Assembly (NCBI GenBank): GCA_016710285.1
Contig: JADJXR010000001.1
Span: 496,001 to 560,000 of the forward strand
DNA length: 64,000 bases
Direction of reading: 5' to 3'
Origin: Chlorobiota bacterium
GTDB lineage: Bacteria > Bacteroidota > Ignavibacteria > OLB7
Below, in pieces: positions 51,984 to 61,454 of this stretch (its first letter is position 1; each line of letters begins with the position of its first letter). The notes beneath the pieces were generated by a model, which saw only the letters and a program-made list of their open reading frames with translations, did no database searches and was not told the origin of the DNA. The translations under genes were made by a program, and so were the position numbers.

Positions 51984-53486
51984 TTGCCCGTGCAACAACC
52001 GCAACCGACCCACGCAGGCGAATCGCCCAAACGGAATCTGCTTCCAACATTGGGCTTGTTCACCACCACCATGATTATTGTTGGGGCAATGATCGGCTCC
52101 GGAATTTTCCGCAAGCCAGGGGTGATGGCCAACGACCTTGTGGGGTTTGGGCTTGGGCTGCCGGAACTGCTGCTTGGGGTGTGGCTGCTTGCAGGGATCA
52201 TCACCCTGTTCGGCGCGCTGACCAATGCCGAAATCGCCTCGATGATCCCAGAAACCGGCGGCCAGTATCTCTATTTCGACAGGATGTACGGGCCGCTGTT
52301 CGCCTACCTGTACGGCTGGGGGGTGTTCGCCGTTATCCAAACCGGCTCGATTGCCAGCATTGCCTACGTGTTCGCCGAGTATCTCACCCGCTTTGTTTCG
52401 CTTCCAAATCTGCCCCCCGCGTCCGAATCGTTTGCTTTTACGCTTCCCGGGATTGGGGCAATCCAGCCGCTGAAAGATATTGGCATCAAGCTGGCCGCCG
52501 CCGGGCTGATTATCCTGCTGACGGCCATTAATTACATCGGCGTGAGGTTCGGGGGGATGGTGCAGAATTTCTTCACGGTGGCAAAAGTGGCGGCCATTGC
52601 CGCGCTGGCGATTCTGGCATTCACCACGCCCGGGGCTGGCTCGGCGGGGAACCTCACCGCCGCCGCAAGCAACACCGCGGTGCAAGGGATTGGCGCGGTG
52701 GCAATCGCGCTGGCAATCGCCAAAGCGTTGGACGGAGCGTTCTGGGCCTACGACGGCTGGAACAACGTCACCTACATCGCCGGTGAGATTCGCCAGCCGC
52801 AACGGGTGATTCCGCGAGGGCTGATCTACGGAATGGCAACCGTGATAACGGTCTATATCTTGACCAACCTTGCCTACTTGTACGTGCTCCCAATGGAGGA
52901 AATGGCGGGGTCCAAACTGGTGGCGGCCGATGTTGCCTCCAAGTTCTTTGAAGGCGGGGACGCATGGATTGCCGCAGCGGTGATGATCTCCACATTCGGG
53001 ACCACCAACGGGACGATTCTTGCCAGCGCACGGGTCTATTTTTCGATGGCCCGCCAGAACGTTTTCCCACGGTTTTTGGGGAACGCTCACCCACGGTTCC
53101 ACACCCCGGGGGCATCGCTGGTGGTGCAATGCGTCTGGAGCGTCGCACTGCTGTTCAGCGGATCGTTCGACACCCTGACCGATATGCTGATTTTTGTGAG
53201 CTGGATTTTTTACGCCGCCGGTGCCTGGGGGGTGTTCGTGCTGCGCCGGCGGATGGCGGACCACCCGCGCCCGTACCGGGTTCCGGGGTTTCCGGTGGTT
53301 CCGGCAATCTTTGTGGTGTTCGCGGTCCTCTATCTGGGGCTGACCATCTACAACGATTTGAACGATTACGCAATCGCCACGGCGGCTGGCCAGCCCGCGG
53401 TTATCAAGTCGGTGTTCGGGCTGGCGTTGGTGGCTGTTGGGCTGCCGGTGTACTGGTACTATCGGAAGCGTTCGCGGGAGAAGTGA
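51984..53486 (+). CDS. APC superfamily amino acid permease
   Basis: The 500-residue integral membrane protein has about twelve membrane helices and the APC signature VGAMIGSGIFRKPG in the first helix, followed by TGGQYLYFDRMYGP and the later AFWAYDGWNNVTYIAGEI motif. Members import amino acids or polyamines. The start is uncertain: TTG 51984 or GTG 51990 are close to the first helix, and GTG 51939 abuts the repeat. Converges with the downstream dehydrogenase gene, 21 bases apart. Confidence 0.93.
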   Translation: MPVQQPQPTHAGESPKRNLLPTLGLFTTTMIIVGAMIGSGIFRKPGVMANDLVGFGLGLPELLLGVWLLAGIITLFGALTNAEIASMIPETGGQYLYFDRMYGPLFAYLYGWGVFAVIQTGSIASIAYVFAEYLTRFVSLPNLPPASESFAFTLPGIGAIQPLKDIGIKLAAAGLIILLTAINYIGVRFGGMVQNFFTVAKVAAIAALAILAFTTPGAGSAGNLTAAASNTAVQGIGAVAIALAIAKALDGAFWAYDGWNNVTYIAGEIRQPQRVIPRGLIYGMATVITVYILTNLAYLYVLPMEEMAGSKLVAADVASKFFEGGDAWIAAAVMISTFGTTNGTILASARVYFSMARQNVFPRFLGNAHPRFHTPGASLVVQCVWSVALLFSGSFDTLTDMLIFVSWIFYAAGAWGVFVLRRRMADHPRPYRVPGFPVVPAIFVVFAVLYLGLTIYNDLNDYAIATAAGQPAVIKSVFGLALVAVGLPVYWYYRKRSREK

Positions 53487-53507
53487 GGCTTCCCCGGAAT
53501 GGAGTTT

Positions 53508-54224
53508 CTACCCTTTCGGGTTCGTTGGGCGAATATCCAACTCGCGGATCAGCGTCCGCTCCGGCAGGCTGACGGCAAGGCGGATTACCTCGGCAATCTC
53601 CTCAGGTTTTGGGGTTCGGTCGCGGTTTGGGACCGCAACCCCGGCGGCATCAAAAAAGGAGGTGTCCACCGAGCCAGGGGTCAGGGTGATAACGCGCACA
53701 TCGCGTTTGCGGGCCTCGTGGAAAACGGATTCCATCAATCCCATCACCCCAAACTTGCTGGCGCAGTAGGCCCCGCCGCCAATAAATCCGTGCTTCCCCG
53801 CCAGCGAGCTTACCGTCACCACCGCGCCATGCCCCTGTTCGTAGAAATGGGGCAGCACGTACTTGGTGCAAAGGAAGACCCCACGAAGGTTCACGCGGAT
53901 CACGTCGTCGAACTCCGCAGTGGTCAGCTCGGTGATTGGCCCGAAAGCTCCGTAGCCAGCGTTGTTCACCAACACATCAATGGTTCCAAACCGCTGGATG
54001 GTTTGGTTCACAAGATTTTCCACGTGCGATTCATCACCAACGTCAGTCGGGACAATCAGCGTCTGGGTTCCGGATGGAAGCGATGCGGCAACATCACGCA
54101 GCATCTCCTCCCGCCGTGCGGCAAGCACGATGCGCGCCCCTTCCTGGGCAAACATTCGCGCCGTGGCCGCGCCAATTCCCGCGCTTGCACCAGTGATGAT
54201 AACTACCCGATGATGAAGGTCCAT
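53508..54224 (-). CDS. short-chain dehydrogenase/reductase
   Basis: The 238-residue protein shows the NAD(P) motif TGASAGIGAATARM near residue 12, the NNAG motif, and the catalytic Ser (SSLAGK) with the YxxxK-type YCASKFGVM pair. Specific reaction unknown. ATG 54224 begins MDLHHRVVIITG. It is the last of three minus-strand genes with thioredoxin and another reductase. Confidence 0.92.
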   Translation of the reverse strand: MDLHHRVVIITGASAGIGAATARMFAQEGARIVLAARREEMLRDVAASLPSGTQTLIVPTDVGDESHVENLVNQTIQRFGTIDVLVNNAGYGAFGPITELTTAEFDDVIRVNLRGVFLCTKYVLPHFYEQGHGAVVTVSSLAGKHGFIGGGAYCASKFGVMGLMESVFHEARKRDVRVITLTPGSVDTSFFDAAGVAVPNRDRTPKPEEIAEVIRLAVSLPERTLIRELDIRPTNPKG

Positions 54225-54302
54225 GATCTTTTGATTGCTTGATTGAGTGATTGAATGAAAAAGGTGAGATGATGCCCGCCCGCTCTCCTTGTAATCTCCA
54301 TG

Positions 54303-54337
54303 AAAAAAACGCCCCCGAAGAGCGTGGCTCTTCAGGG
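54303..54337 (-). terminator. terminator after thioredoxin gene
   Basis: On the minus strand CCCTGAAGAGC pairs with GCTCTTCGGGG (one mismatch), followed by GCGTTTTTTTC. It lies 27 bases past the trxA stop. Confidence 0.75.
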
Positions 54338-54363
54338 ACGTAATGCTTTCAATACTGCACCGA

Positions 54364-54693
54364 TTAGGCCGGAACTTCGATATGGTTTTCCAGAGCCTTG
54401 ACGATGTGGCCTTTTGGGACCGCACCAACAATCTGCTCCACCACTTTCCCCCCTTTGAAGACCAGCAGTGTTGGGATTGAGCGAATGCCGTAGTTCATCG
54501 AGATTTCTGGATTGGCATCCACATCCACTTTGCCAACTTTCACCTTGCCGGCGTATTCGCTGGAAAGCTCCTCGACGATTGGGGCAATCATGCGGCATGG
54601 GCCGCACCAGACTGCCCAGAAGTCAACCAGCACTGGCTCGTTTGCATCCAGCACTTCTGCTTGGAAATTTCCGTCCGTGAATTCCTTTGCCAT
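54364..54693 (-). CDS. trxA: thioredoxin
   Basis: The 109-residue protein is a full-length cytosolic thioredoxin, with the WCGPCRM active site near residue 30, the conserved DFWA before it, and the RSIPTLLVF cis-proline segment. It reduces disulfides using electrons from thioredoxin reductase, which is not in this window. Confidence 0.97.
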   Translation of the reverse strand: MAKEFTDGNFQAEVLDANEPVLVDFWAVWCGPCRMIAPIVEELSSEYAGKVKVGKVDVDANPEISMNYGIRSIPTLLVFKGGKVVEQIVGAVPKGHIVKALENHIEVPA

Positions 54694-54841
54694 GATGTCG
54701 TATTCTCCTGTTGGATACTGTTTATGAGTTATTGAGTTTGGGACTTGATTGATGGGGAGAGGGTTGTTGTGTGTTCGTCATCTGTTCCATCCAACAATCA
54801 CCCTTGCGCCCCATGACGAACAACCCCCGCCGTTTCATGTT

Positions 54842-55615
54842 TCACCCGCCGCCCAGCACCGCGCCGCCGTTGACGCTAAGGGTTTGCCCAGTGATGAACG
54901 AGGCCTGGCGCGAGGCCAAAAACACCACCGCAGCGGCCACTTCCTCCGGTTCGCCAACCCTTCCAAGCGGTATTGATTTCTGGATGTTTTTTCTTGTTGC
55001 TGCGTCGCTTAAGGCCTGGGCGGTCATCTCGGTACGGATCCACCCGGGGGCAACGGAGTTGACGGTGATCCCCAGCGGCGCAAGCTCCACCGCCAGCGAT
55101 TTCGTCAGCGCGATCAATCCCCCCTTGCTGGCGGCGTAGTGGCTGTATCCAGATTCCCCACGAAGGCCGGCAGTGGAGGAGATAAAGATCATCCGTTTTG
55201 GGGCGGAGGCCTCGCCAAGTGTCATCAGCCGCAGCGCGTCGTTGGCAACGATGAACGCGCCGGTCATGTTCGTGCTGATCGTCTCGCGCCAGTGGGCAAG
55301 GGTCATCTCCCCGAACGTTCCTGGGACCCAGATGCCGGCGTTCAGGACCAGAAGGTCCAGCCCCCCCCACGATTCCTCAATCCGCTTCATCATGGTTGCC
55401 ACCAACCGTTCCTGGGTGACATCGGCGCGGAGCAGCATATGCTCAAAGTAGCGTTCGCCAAGTTTGCGGCCAAGCTCTTCGGCCGCTTCGGTGTTGTTCC
55501 GGTAGTTAATTGCCACCCGCGCACCGCTGGCCGCCAGCGCCATGCTGATGGCCCGCCCAATTCCGCGCGCCCCCCCAGTAACCAACGCACGCACGCCGTT
55601 CAAATCAAGAATCAT
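54842..55615 (-). CDS. short-chain dehydrogenase/reductase, FabG-like
   Basis: The 257-residue protein carries TGGARGIGRAISM near residue 12, LVLNAGI, the YAASKGGLIALTK catalytic pair, and GWIRTEMT. The pattern is closest to 3-oxoacyl-ACP reductases and related alcohol dehydrogenases; the exact substrate is not clear. Its ATG (55615) follows a 248-base gap in which only a purine-rich simple repeat is seen. Confidence 0.9.
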   Translation of the reverse strand: MILDLNGVRALVTGGARGIGRAISMALAASGARVAINYRNNTEAAEELGRKLGERYFEHMLLRADVTQERLVATMMKRIEESWGGLDLLVLNAGIWVPGTFGEMTLAHWRETISTNMTGAFIVANDALRLMTLGEASAPKRMIFISSTAGLRGESGYSHYAASKGGLIALTKSLAVELAPLGITVNSVAPGWIRTEMTAQALSDAATRKNIQKSIPLGRVGEPEEVAAAVVFLASRQASFITGQTLSVNGGAVLGGG

Positions 55616-55778
55616 GGAAGTTCAGCTGTGATAAAGAATGCGGATGCTGAAATATGTGAAGGATCCAAGCCGCCACCCCGCATCCCCCATAATTTGCATT
55701 CTGCCGTGAAGACAGCAATGGGGCTGGGTGGAAATCAACACCAGGCATCGCTGTTGAACGCTTGTTTTTTTTCGCGAT

Positions 55779-55807
55779 GGAGAGATAGATAGAAAGAGAG
55801 AGAGAGT
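55779..55807. repeat. purine-rich simple repeat
   Basis: A run of GA and GATA units between the FabG-like gene and the lipoprotein nuclease gene. Confidence 0.6.
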
Positions 55808-55863
55808 TCAAGATGGAGAGCTGGGGATGGAGTGTGATGGATGCTCCATCCCGTTGTTCCCAC

Positions 55864-56979
55864 TTACTTCCACCCCACCCGCAGCACCACCGGGAAGTGG
55901 TCGCTGGTTCCGCCCAGGAAGAACTTCCCTTTGTAGGTTCGGAACGGCGGGCGGGCATCGCGGTCGGCGCGGCGGTCCCGAAGGAAATCGGGCGCGAAGA
56001 CCGTCTCGGCAGTTTCGTACAGCACCAACCCTTTGTCATCCAACACCCCGGGCGACACCATAATCTGGTCAATCAGCTCCCAATCTTTTTTGTAGAAATA
56101 ACTGCCGATGCGCCCCTCTTCCTCCACCGGGGCCGCCGTGTTCACCATGCGGTGATCGAACGCCCCGGTGCCGCTGTAGGCGCGTGCGTCCAGCACGTCG
56201 TGGATGGCGCGGTTGTGCGGTTCGTCGTTGAAATCCCCCATCATCACAACGTCGGCATTGGGGTCAATCGCCCGCAGCGAGTCAATGATTCGCACCGCCG
56301 TCTGGGCCGCAGCAACGCGGCGCGGCTCCGACTCCTCCTCACCCCCCAGCCGCGATGGCCAGTGGTTCACCAGCACGGTGAACGTTTTCCCCTGCCGTTG
56401 GAAGGTTGCTTCCATGATGTCGCGGGTGGGGCGTCCGGTTCCCAAGTCAACGCGGTGCATGGTGGTTCGCAGGTGCGTAAGCTCGGCGGTGCGGTAGAGC
56501 ATCGCCACATCAATCCCGCGGCTATCCGGCGACTCGGCATGGACGATGGAATAGACTCCGTTGGGGAGATACTCCTGCGTTAAAATCTCCAGCACTCGCC
56601 TATTTTCAACCTCGCAAACGCCAAGCAGATCGGGGCCGCGGTACTCATTCATTGCACGAATTGCGCGGGCGATATTTGCCATTTTCCGTTCCAATCGTTC
56701 CTCGGTAAACTGGTTGGCCCCGCCCGGGGTGAATTCATCATCGCCACTGTTGAAAGGGTCGTCCTCGGTGTCGAACAAATTCTCCAGATTGTAGAAAGCG
56801 AACGTGAGGTAGCTGTCGGGCCGGTTGGGAACGGAGCGTGGGGCGGTTTGCCGCGCATCATCCTTCCCCTGTGCCGGACGGTCCTGCGCACGCGAGTGCG
56901 TCTCGGAACCGCTGCAGGCCGCAAGCGCAAGAAGAAGCAGCGAAGAACACAACGAAGGCATACTCAGTGATAAGTTCAT
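55864..56979 (-). CDS. lipoprotein of the endonuclease/exonuclease/phosphatase fold
   Basis: The 371-residue protein has a lipoprotein signal (MNLSLSMPSLCSSLLLLALAAC, lipobox at 22) and an EEP fold: FAFYNLENLFDTE near residue 58, LLGVCEVEN, MMGDFNDEP and the closing TSDHFPVVL. Catalytic Asp/Asn/His residues look intact, so nuclease or phosphatase activity is possible outside the cytoplasm. ATG 56979 is chosen at the signal; the longer upstream frame is not credible. Confidence 0.9.
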   Translation of the reverse strand: MNLSLSMPSLCSSLLLLALAACSGSETHSRAQDRPAQGKDDARQTAPRSVPNRPDSYLTFAFYNLENLFDTEDDPFNSGDDEFTPGGANQFTEERLERKMANIARAIRAMNEYRGPDLLGVCEVENRRVLEILTQEYLPNGVYSIVHAESPDSRGIDVAMLYRTAELTHLRTTMHRVDLGTGRPTRDIMEATFQRQGKTFTVLVNHWPSRLGGEEESEPRRVAAAQTAVRIIDSLRAIDPNADVVMMGDFNDEPHNRAIHDVLDARAYSGTGAFDHRMVNTAAPVEEEGRIGSYFYKKDWELIDQIMVSPGVLDDKGLVLYETAETVFAPDFLRDRRADRDARPPFRTYKGKFFLGGTSDHFPVVLRVGWK

Positions 56980-57125
56980 GGCGTTTCTGTTGGCCGCAAG
57001 ATACGTGAGGAATGGGGAAAGGAAGAAGAGGAGATGGCAAGGAATCGGGAGAGTTTTTTTCGGCGGGCAACGCAAAGATTCCCCGCACGCCATGCCTGAA
57101 CGGGAAAGCAAGATTGATTTCCAAC

Positions 57126-58790
57126 ATGAGCACAACAACGGAAGAATTACGGGCCCAACTTGCCGCAGCAACCGAAAGCGACCAGCGCGCAACACTGCTT
57201 GTAAGGTTGGGCATGGCCCTTTCCAGAATGGAGCCGCAGGAAGGGTTGGGGTATGCCGAGGAGGCCCAAAAAATCGCACGCCAACTGCGCGACGACATCA
57301 CCCGTGCCCACGCCTTGCACGCAATGGCTTGCTGCTACGAGACGATGGCCCAATACCAGCCAGCAATTGAGGCCGCACAGAAGGCGCGGTGGCTGTTCCA
57401 AAAACGTGGCGACCAGATTGGCGAAGGGACCTGCCTGAACGCCATTGGGGTGATTGCCTACGGCATGAGCGATTACCCGGCGGCGTTGGACGCGCTGACC
57501 CAAGCCCGCGAGATTTTTGCCGCAGCGGACGACCAGCCCGGGCTGGCCTCGGCCTTCAACAACACCGGGATGGTGTATCAAGAATTGGGGAGCTATCCAG
57601 AATCGCTGAACGCCTACTTGCAGGCCTTGCGAATCAACGAAGAGCTGGGGAACGAGCAGCTTATTGGGGTGAACATCGGGAACGTCAGCAATATCTACTT
57701 CTACCTGGGGGACAGCGAACGTTCCTTCCAATATGACCTTCGCGCATTGGAAATTGCCCGCCGCCTGAACGACCTGTACGGCATTGGCCACACGCTGGAC
57801 AACATCTCCTCGCACCACAAAACCCGCGGCGACTACGATGCCGCGCTGGCCGCGCTCAACGAATCGCTGGGGATATTCCAACAGATGCAGGCCAAGCGGT
57901 ACGAGGCCGCCATACTGATAAAATTGGGGGCACTGCACGAGCTGCAGAAGCACGCCGATGCTGCGCTGGAGCAGTACCGCGCCGCAGCAACAATCGCCGC
58001 AGCCATTGGGGACATGAACACGCTTGCCCACGCCCAAGCGAACATCGGCGCGCTGCACCACCGCCGCGATGAGCATGCCGAAGCGGTGGCGATACTGCAC
58101 GAAGGGATTGCCACCGCGCAAGCATCGGCAAACCTGCGGGTGGAATGCGAGGCCACGCGGCTGCTGGCCGAATCGCTGGCGGCAACCAAGAACCATGCCG
58201 AGGCATTCGCGCAGCTGGGTTCCCACCTTGAGCTTTTGGCGAAGCTCGCCAGCCAGCAGCAACGGAAGCTGGTGGCCGAAGCCCAAGCCCGTTTCGACGT
58301 TGAGCGGGCCGAACGGGAGCGCGAGGTGTTGCGGCTGCGGAACCAGCACTTGGAGGAAACAATGGAGCTGCGGAACAAGGAGCTAACCACCCTGGCGATG
58401 AACCTTGTTCAGAAAAACACCTTCCTGCAAAAAATCCGGAAGGATACCGAGCACTTGGCCGACCAGCACCCGGTGGCGAAAACCGCGCTGAAGGCGTTAA
58501 TGCGTGAGATTGTTGAAAACCTTCGCGGCGACGACGATTGGGAGCGATTCCAGCAAGAGTTTCAGCACGTCCACCAAGATTTCATCCGCCAGATCGCCAA
58601 CGATTATCCAAAGCTGACCCCAACCGAACTGAAGGTTTGCGCACTGCTGAAGGTGAATCTCTCCAACAAGGAGATCGCCAACCTTCTTTCCATTTCCTTG
58701 CGGAGCATCGAAAGCCACCGCTACTCCATCCGCAAAAAAATGGACCTTGCTGGCGACACCAACCTTGCAGCCTACCTTGCCGCGTTGTAG
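57126..58790 (+). CDS. TPR protein with C-terminal LuxR-type helix-turn-helix
   Basis: The 554-residue protein has a long run of tetratricopeptide-like repeats from about residue 20 to 390 (recurrent pattern such as HAMACCYETMAQYQPAIEAA and AFNNTGMVYQELGSYPESL), a coiled coil (about 400-445), and a LuxR-type DNA-binding domain at the end (TPTELKVCALLKVNLSNKEIANLL near residue 500). No kinase or receiver domain is visible, so the signal is probably a protein or ligand bound by the repeats. It lies 201 bases before the TonB receptor gene and may control it. ATG 57126 is chosen; the upstream frame is shadow. Confidence 0.9.
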   Translation: MSTTTEELRAQLAAATESDQRATLLVRLGMALSRMEPQEGLGYAEEAQKIARQLRDDITRAHALHAMACCYETMAQYQPAIEAAQKARWLFQKRGDQIGEGTCLNAIGVIAYGMSDYPAALDALTQAREIFAAADDQPGLASAFNNTGMVYQELGSYPESLNAYLQALRINEELGNEQLIGVNIGNVSNIYFYLGDSERSFQYDLRALEIARRLNDLYGIGHTLDNISSHHKTRGDYDAALAALNESLGIFQQMQAKRYEAAILIKLGALHELQKHADAALEQYRAAATIAAAIGDMNTLAHAQANIGALHHRRDEHAEAVAILHEGIATAQASANLRVECEATRLLAESLAATKNHAEAFAQLGSHLELLAKLASQQQRKLVAEAQARFDVERAEREREVLRLRNQHLEETMELRNKELTTLAMNLVQKNTFLQKIRKDTEHLADQHPVAKTALKALMREIVENLRGDDDWERFQQEFQHVHQDFIRQIANDYPKLTPTELKVCALLKVNLSNKEIANLLSISLRSIESHRYSIRKKMDLAGDTNLAAYLAAL

Positions 58791-58991
58791 CCGCCACCAC
58801 CGTTTCCCCGATGGCCCGCCGTGCGGTGGCCATTGGGGTGGTTGGCTGTGCGTGCTCCATTCACCCGTCCGCCGCCCCCCTTCTTCCCGATCCGTAGTTT
58901 TTCAGTAGTGCCTTCGCTGGGGCCTCCATCTATGTTCGTAGTGAATTAAAAATGCCACAGGGCAGAACTTCACATTCAACAACGAACAACG

Positions 58992-61421
58992 ATGACACGC
59001 TTATATCCATCAATGATCCTTGCACTGCTGCTGATTGGGGCATCGGGCGCGGCGGCGCAAGGGGTGACAATTTCCGGCAGCATCACCGAAGCCAACAGCG
59101 GCGAAGCAATCACCGGCGCAACGGTTGCGTTGTTTCGGGAATCGGACTCCATCAAGCCCGCACGTGGCGGCATTAGCAACCGGTTCGGGTTTTACTCTAT
59201 CCCCAACGTTGCCCCCGGGCGGTACAACCTTGTTGCCCGCAGCATTGGAGCGCAGCAACGGGTTCAATCCATCCTGATTCCAGAAAGCAGGGTACTAACG
59301 TTGGTGGAATCGGGTGACACCACAGCGTCAACATCAGAATCAGCATCAGAATGCCGCATCAGCCTTATCGCTGATTCCGGAGCCGACGTCACCGCCACAC
59401 GGTTAAATATCTGCTTGCAGCCAAAGCAGGTGACGGGCCGCGAGGTGGTGGTGGTGGCCGAACGCTACGACGACGCGGCCATCAGCACCGTTGCGATTGA
59501 CCCGCAGCTCTCGAAAAAACTTCCATCGCTTGGTGGCGAGCCGGACATCATGCGGACGCTGCAACTGCTTCCCGGAATCAAGGCGGGAAGTGAGATCAGC
59601 AGCGGGTTGTATATCCGTGGTGGGTCGCCGGACCAGAACCTGATTCTGCTGGATGGCGTGACGGTCTATAACCCCTCGCACATTGGCGGATTCCTGAGCA
59701 CGTTCAACAGCGATGCCATTCGCGACGTGAAAGTGATGAAAGGGATTTTCCCGGCGGAGTATGGCGGGCGGCTGTCGGGAGTGGTGGACATGACGATGCG
59801 GGAAGGAACCAAGGAGAAATTCAGCGGGGCCGCAGGCATCAGCCTTTTGAACTCGCGCCTGACGGTGGAAGGCCCCATCAGCGACGACATCAGCTTCATG
59901 GTCTCCGGACGCCGGATGTACATGGATCTTGCAATGAAGCTGGCCGGCAACCCGGAAGATGTTCCCGACTACTACTTCTACGATCTGAACGGAAAGATGA
60001 ATTGGCGGCTGTCGGAGTCGGACCAGTTGTTCGTTAGCGGCTATTCCGGTCGCGATGACTTCCGGACCGACCCGAGCGGGACCGATCAGCTTCTGTTGAA
60101 CTGGGGGAACGCCACCGCGAATCTGCGCTGGTCGCATATCGTCTCCCCAACCATCTTCACCAACTTCTCGGCAATCTTCACCAACTATGATTGCTCCTCG
60201 ACGCTGATGCAAGTGGTGATGAGTTCGCCGCAAAGTGGGTTCAAAACGTACAGCCAAATCCGCGACATCACGGCCCGCGGCCAGGCGCAGATGTTTGCGG
60301 GGGAGGACCATATCATCAAGACCGGGTTTGAGGTAACCAACCACCAGTTCAGCGCAAGCGCAAGCGATGTGGTGAGTGAGCTTGAGAAGGTTGGGGCAGC
60401 GCCAACAACGTTGGGAGGAACCGAGGGCGGTTTCTTCCTGCAAGATGAGTGGCAGATTACGCCACGCCTGCAAGCAAACATCGGCGCACGGGCAAGCTAC
60501 TTCAGCAACGGGAACCACCTGCGGATCGAGCCACGGGTATCGCTGGCATACTCCATTACCGACAACATCACCGCGCGGGGTGGATACTCGGCCAACAATC
60601 AATACCTGCACATGATCACGCGGAACGACATCGCGCTGCCAACCGACATTTGGTTCCCGGCAACGGCCAGAGTTAAGCCCGCAACGGCCGAGCAAGTGGC
60701 CGCAGGGATCGAAACGCGGCTGTTTGATAATCAGGTGCTGCTGAGCGTCGAGGGCTACTACAAATCCATGAACAACCTGTTGGAGTTCCAGGATACCGCA
60801 TCGTTCTCGTTGCTTGCTCCGCTCGAAAGTTCTTTCACCGTGGGCGATGGCAAGGCGTACGGCGTTGAGGTGTTCCTGAACAAGCAGATTGGCGCGCTTA
60901 CGGGGTGGGTTGGGTACACGCTTTCCTGGACCGACCGGACGTTTGCCGAACTCAACCGGGGAAAAACGTTCTACCCCACCTTCGACCGCCGCCACGACAT
61001 TTCGGTGGTTGCCACCTACAAGCTGAGCGATTCTTGGGAAGTTGGGGCATCGTGGGTGTATGCAACGGGGCGAGCGGTGTCGGTGCCAACCGGGCAGTTC
61101 ATCTACCAACGCGACAATGGCCGTTCAGCAACCTACGCCCCCGAAAGCCGCTACGATTTTATCGAGCGCAACGGCTACCGGCTGCCGGCCTTCCACAAAT
61201 TGGACCTGAACTTCACGCATAATTTCCAGTGGTTTGCCTTGCCGTTCGCGTTGTCGCTGAACGTGTACAACGCCTACAACCACCAGAACGTGTTCTCGCA
61301 AGCGGTTGACACTGATTTTGCGGAAAACGCCACCACTGGCGAATCCTACCAAAAGCACGTGCTTCAGCGGACAACGTTATTCCCCACACTGCTCACGGTG
61401 GGCATTAGCTGCAAATTTTAA
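58992..61421 (+). CDS. TonB-dependent outer membrane receptor
   Basis: The 809-residue protein has a signal peptide (MTRLYPSMILALLLIGASGAAA), a carboxypeptidase-regulatory-like beta-sandwich (about 25-110, GSITEANSGEAITGATVAL), a plug domain (about 165-290, SSGLYIRGGSPDQNLILLDG) and a C-terminal 22-strand-type barrel ending in Phe. Together these are the SusC-like/TonB receptor design for energy-driven import of a large or scarce ligand. It is followed by a DUF4249 lipoprotein. The ligand is unknown. An earlier TAnnTTTG-like box (TATGTTCG) lies near 58931. Confidence 0.94.
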   Translation: MTRLYPSMILALLLIGASGAAAQGVTISGSITEANSGEAITGATVALFRESDSIKPARGGISNRFGFYSIPNVAPGRYNLVARSIGAQQRVQSILIPESRVLTLVESGDTTASTSESASECRISLIADSGADVTATRLNICLQPKQVTGREVVVVAERYDDAAISTVAIDPQLSKKLPSLGGEPDIMRTLQLLPGIKAGSEISSGLYIRGGSPDQNLILLDGVTVYNPSHIGGFLSTFNSDAIRDVKVMKGIFPAEYGGRLSGVVDMTMREGTKEKFSGAAGISLLNSRLTVEGPISDDISFMVSGRRMYMDLAMKLAGNPEDVPDYYFYDLNGKMNWRLSESDQLFVSGYSGRDDFRTDPSGTDQLLLNWGNATANLRWSHIVSPTIFTNFSAIFTNYDCSSTLMQVVMSSPQSGFKTYSQIRDITARGQAQMFAGEDHIIKTGFEVTNHQFSASASDVVSELEKVGAAPTTLGGTEGGFFLQDEWQITPRLQANIGARASYFSNGNHLRIEPRVSLAYSITDNITARGGYSANNQYLHMITRNDIALPTDIWFPATARVKPATAEQVAAGIETRLFDNQVLLSVEGYYKSMNNLLEFQDTASFSLLAPLESSFTVGDGKAYGVEVFLNKQIGALTGWVGYTLSWTDRTFAELNRGKTFYPTFDRRHDISVVATYKLSDSWEVGASWVYATGRAVSVPTGQFIYQRDNGRSATYAPESRYDFIERNGYRLPAFHKLDLNFTHNFQWFALPFALSLNVYNAYNHQNVFSQAVDTDFAENATTGESYQKHVLQRTTLFPTLLTVGISCKF

Positions 61422-61454
61422 TTCAACCAGAAACCAACAAACAGGGCAATAGCA

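Noticed and set aside
57147..58349. Long open frame antisense to the TPR-LuxR gene
   Set aside because: Overlaps a gene with obvious repeats and DNA-binding domain; antisense shadow.
59403..61109. Long open frame antisense to the TonB receptor
   Set aside because: It overlaps a clearly conserved receptor in full and has no recognisable domain; it arises from codon bias of the real gene.
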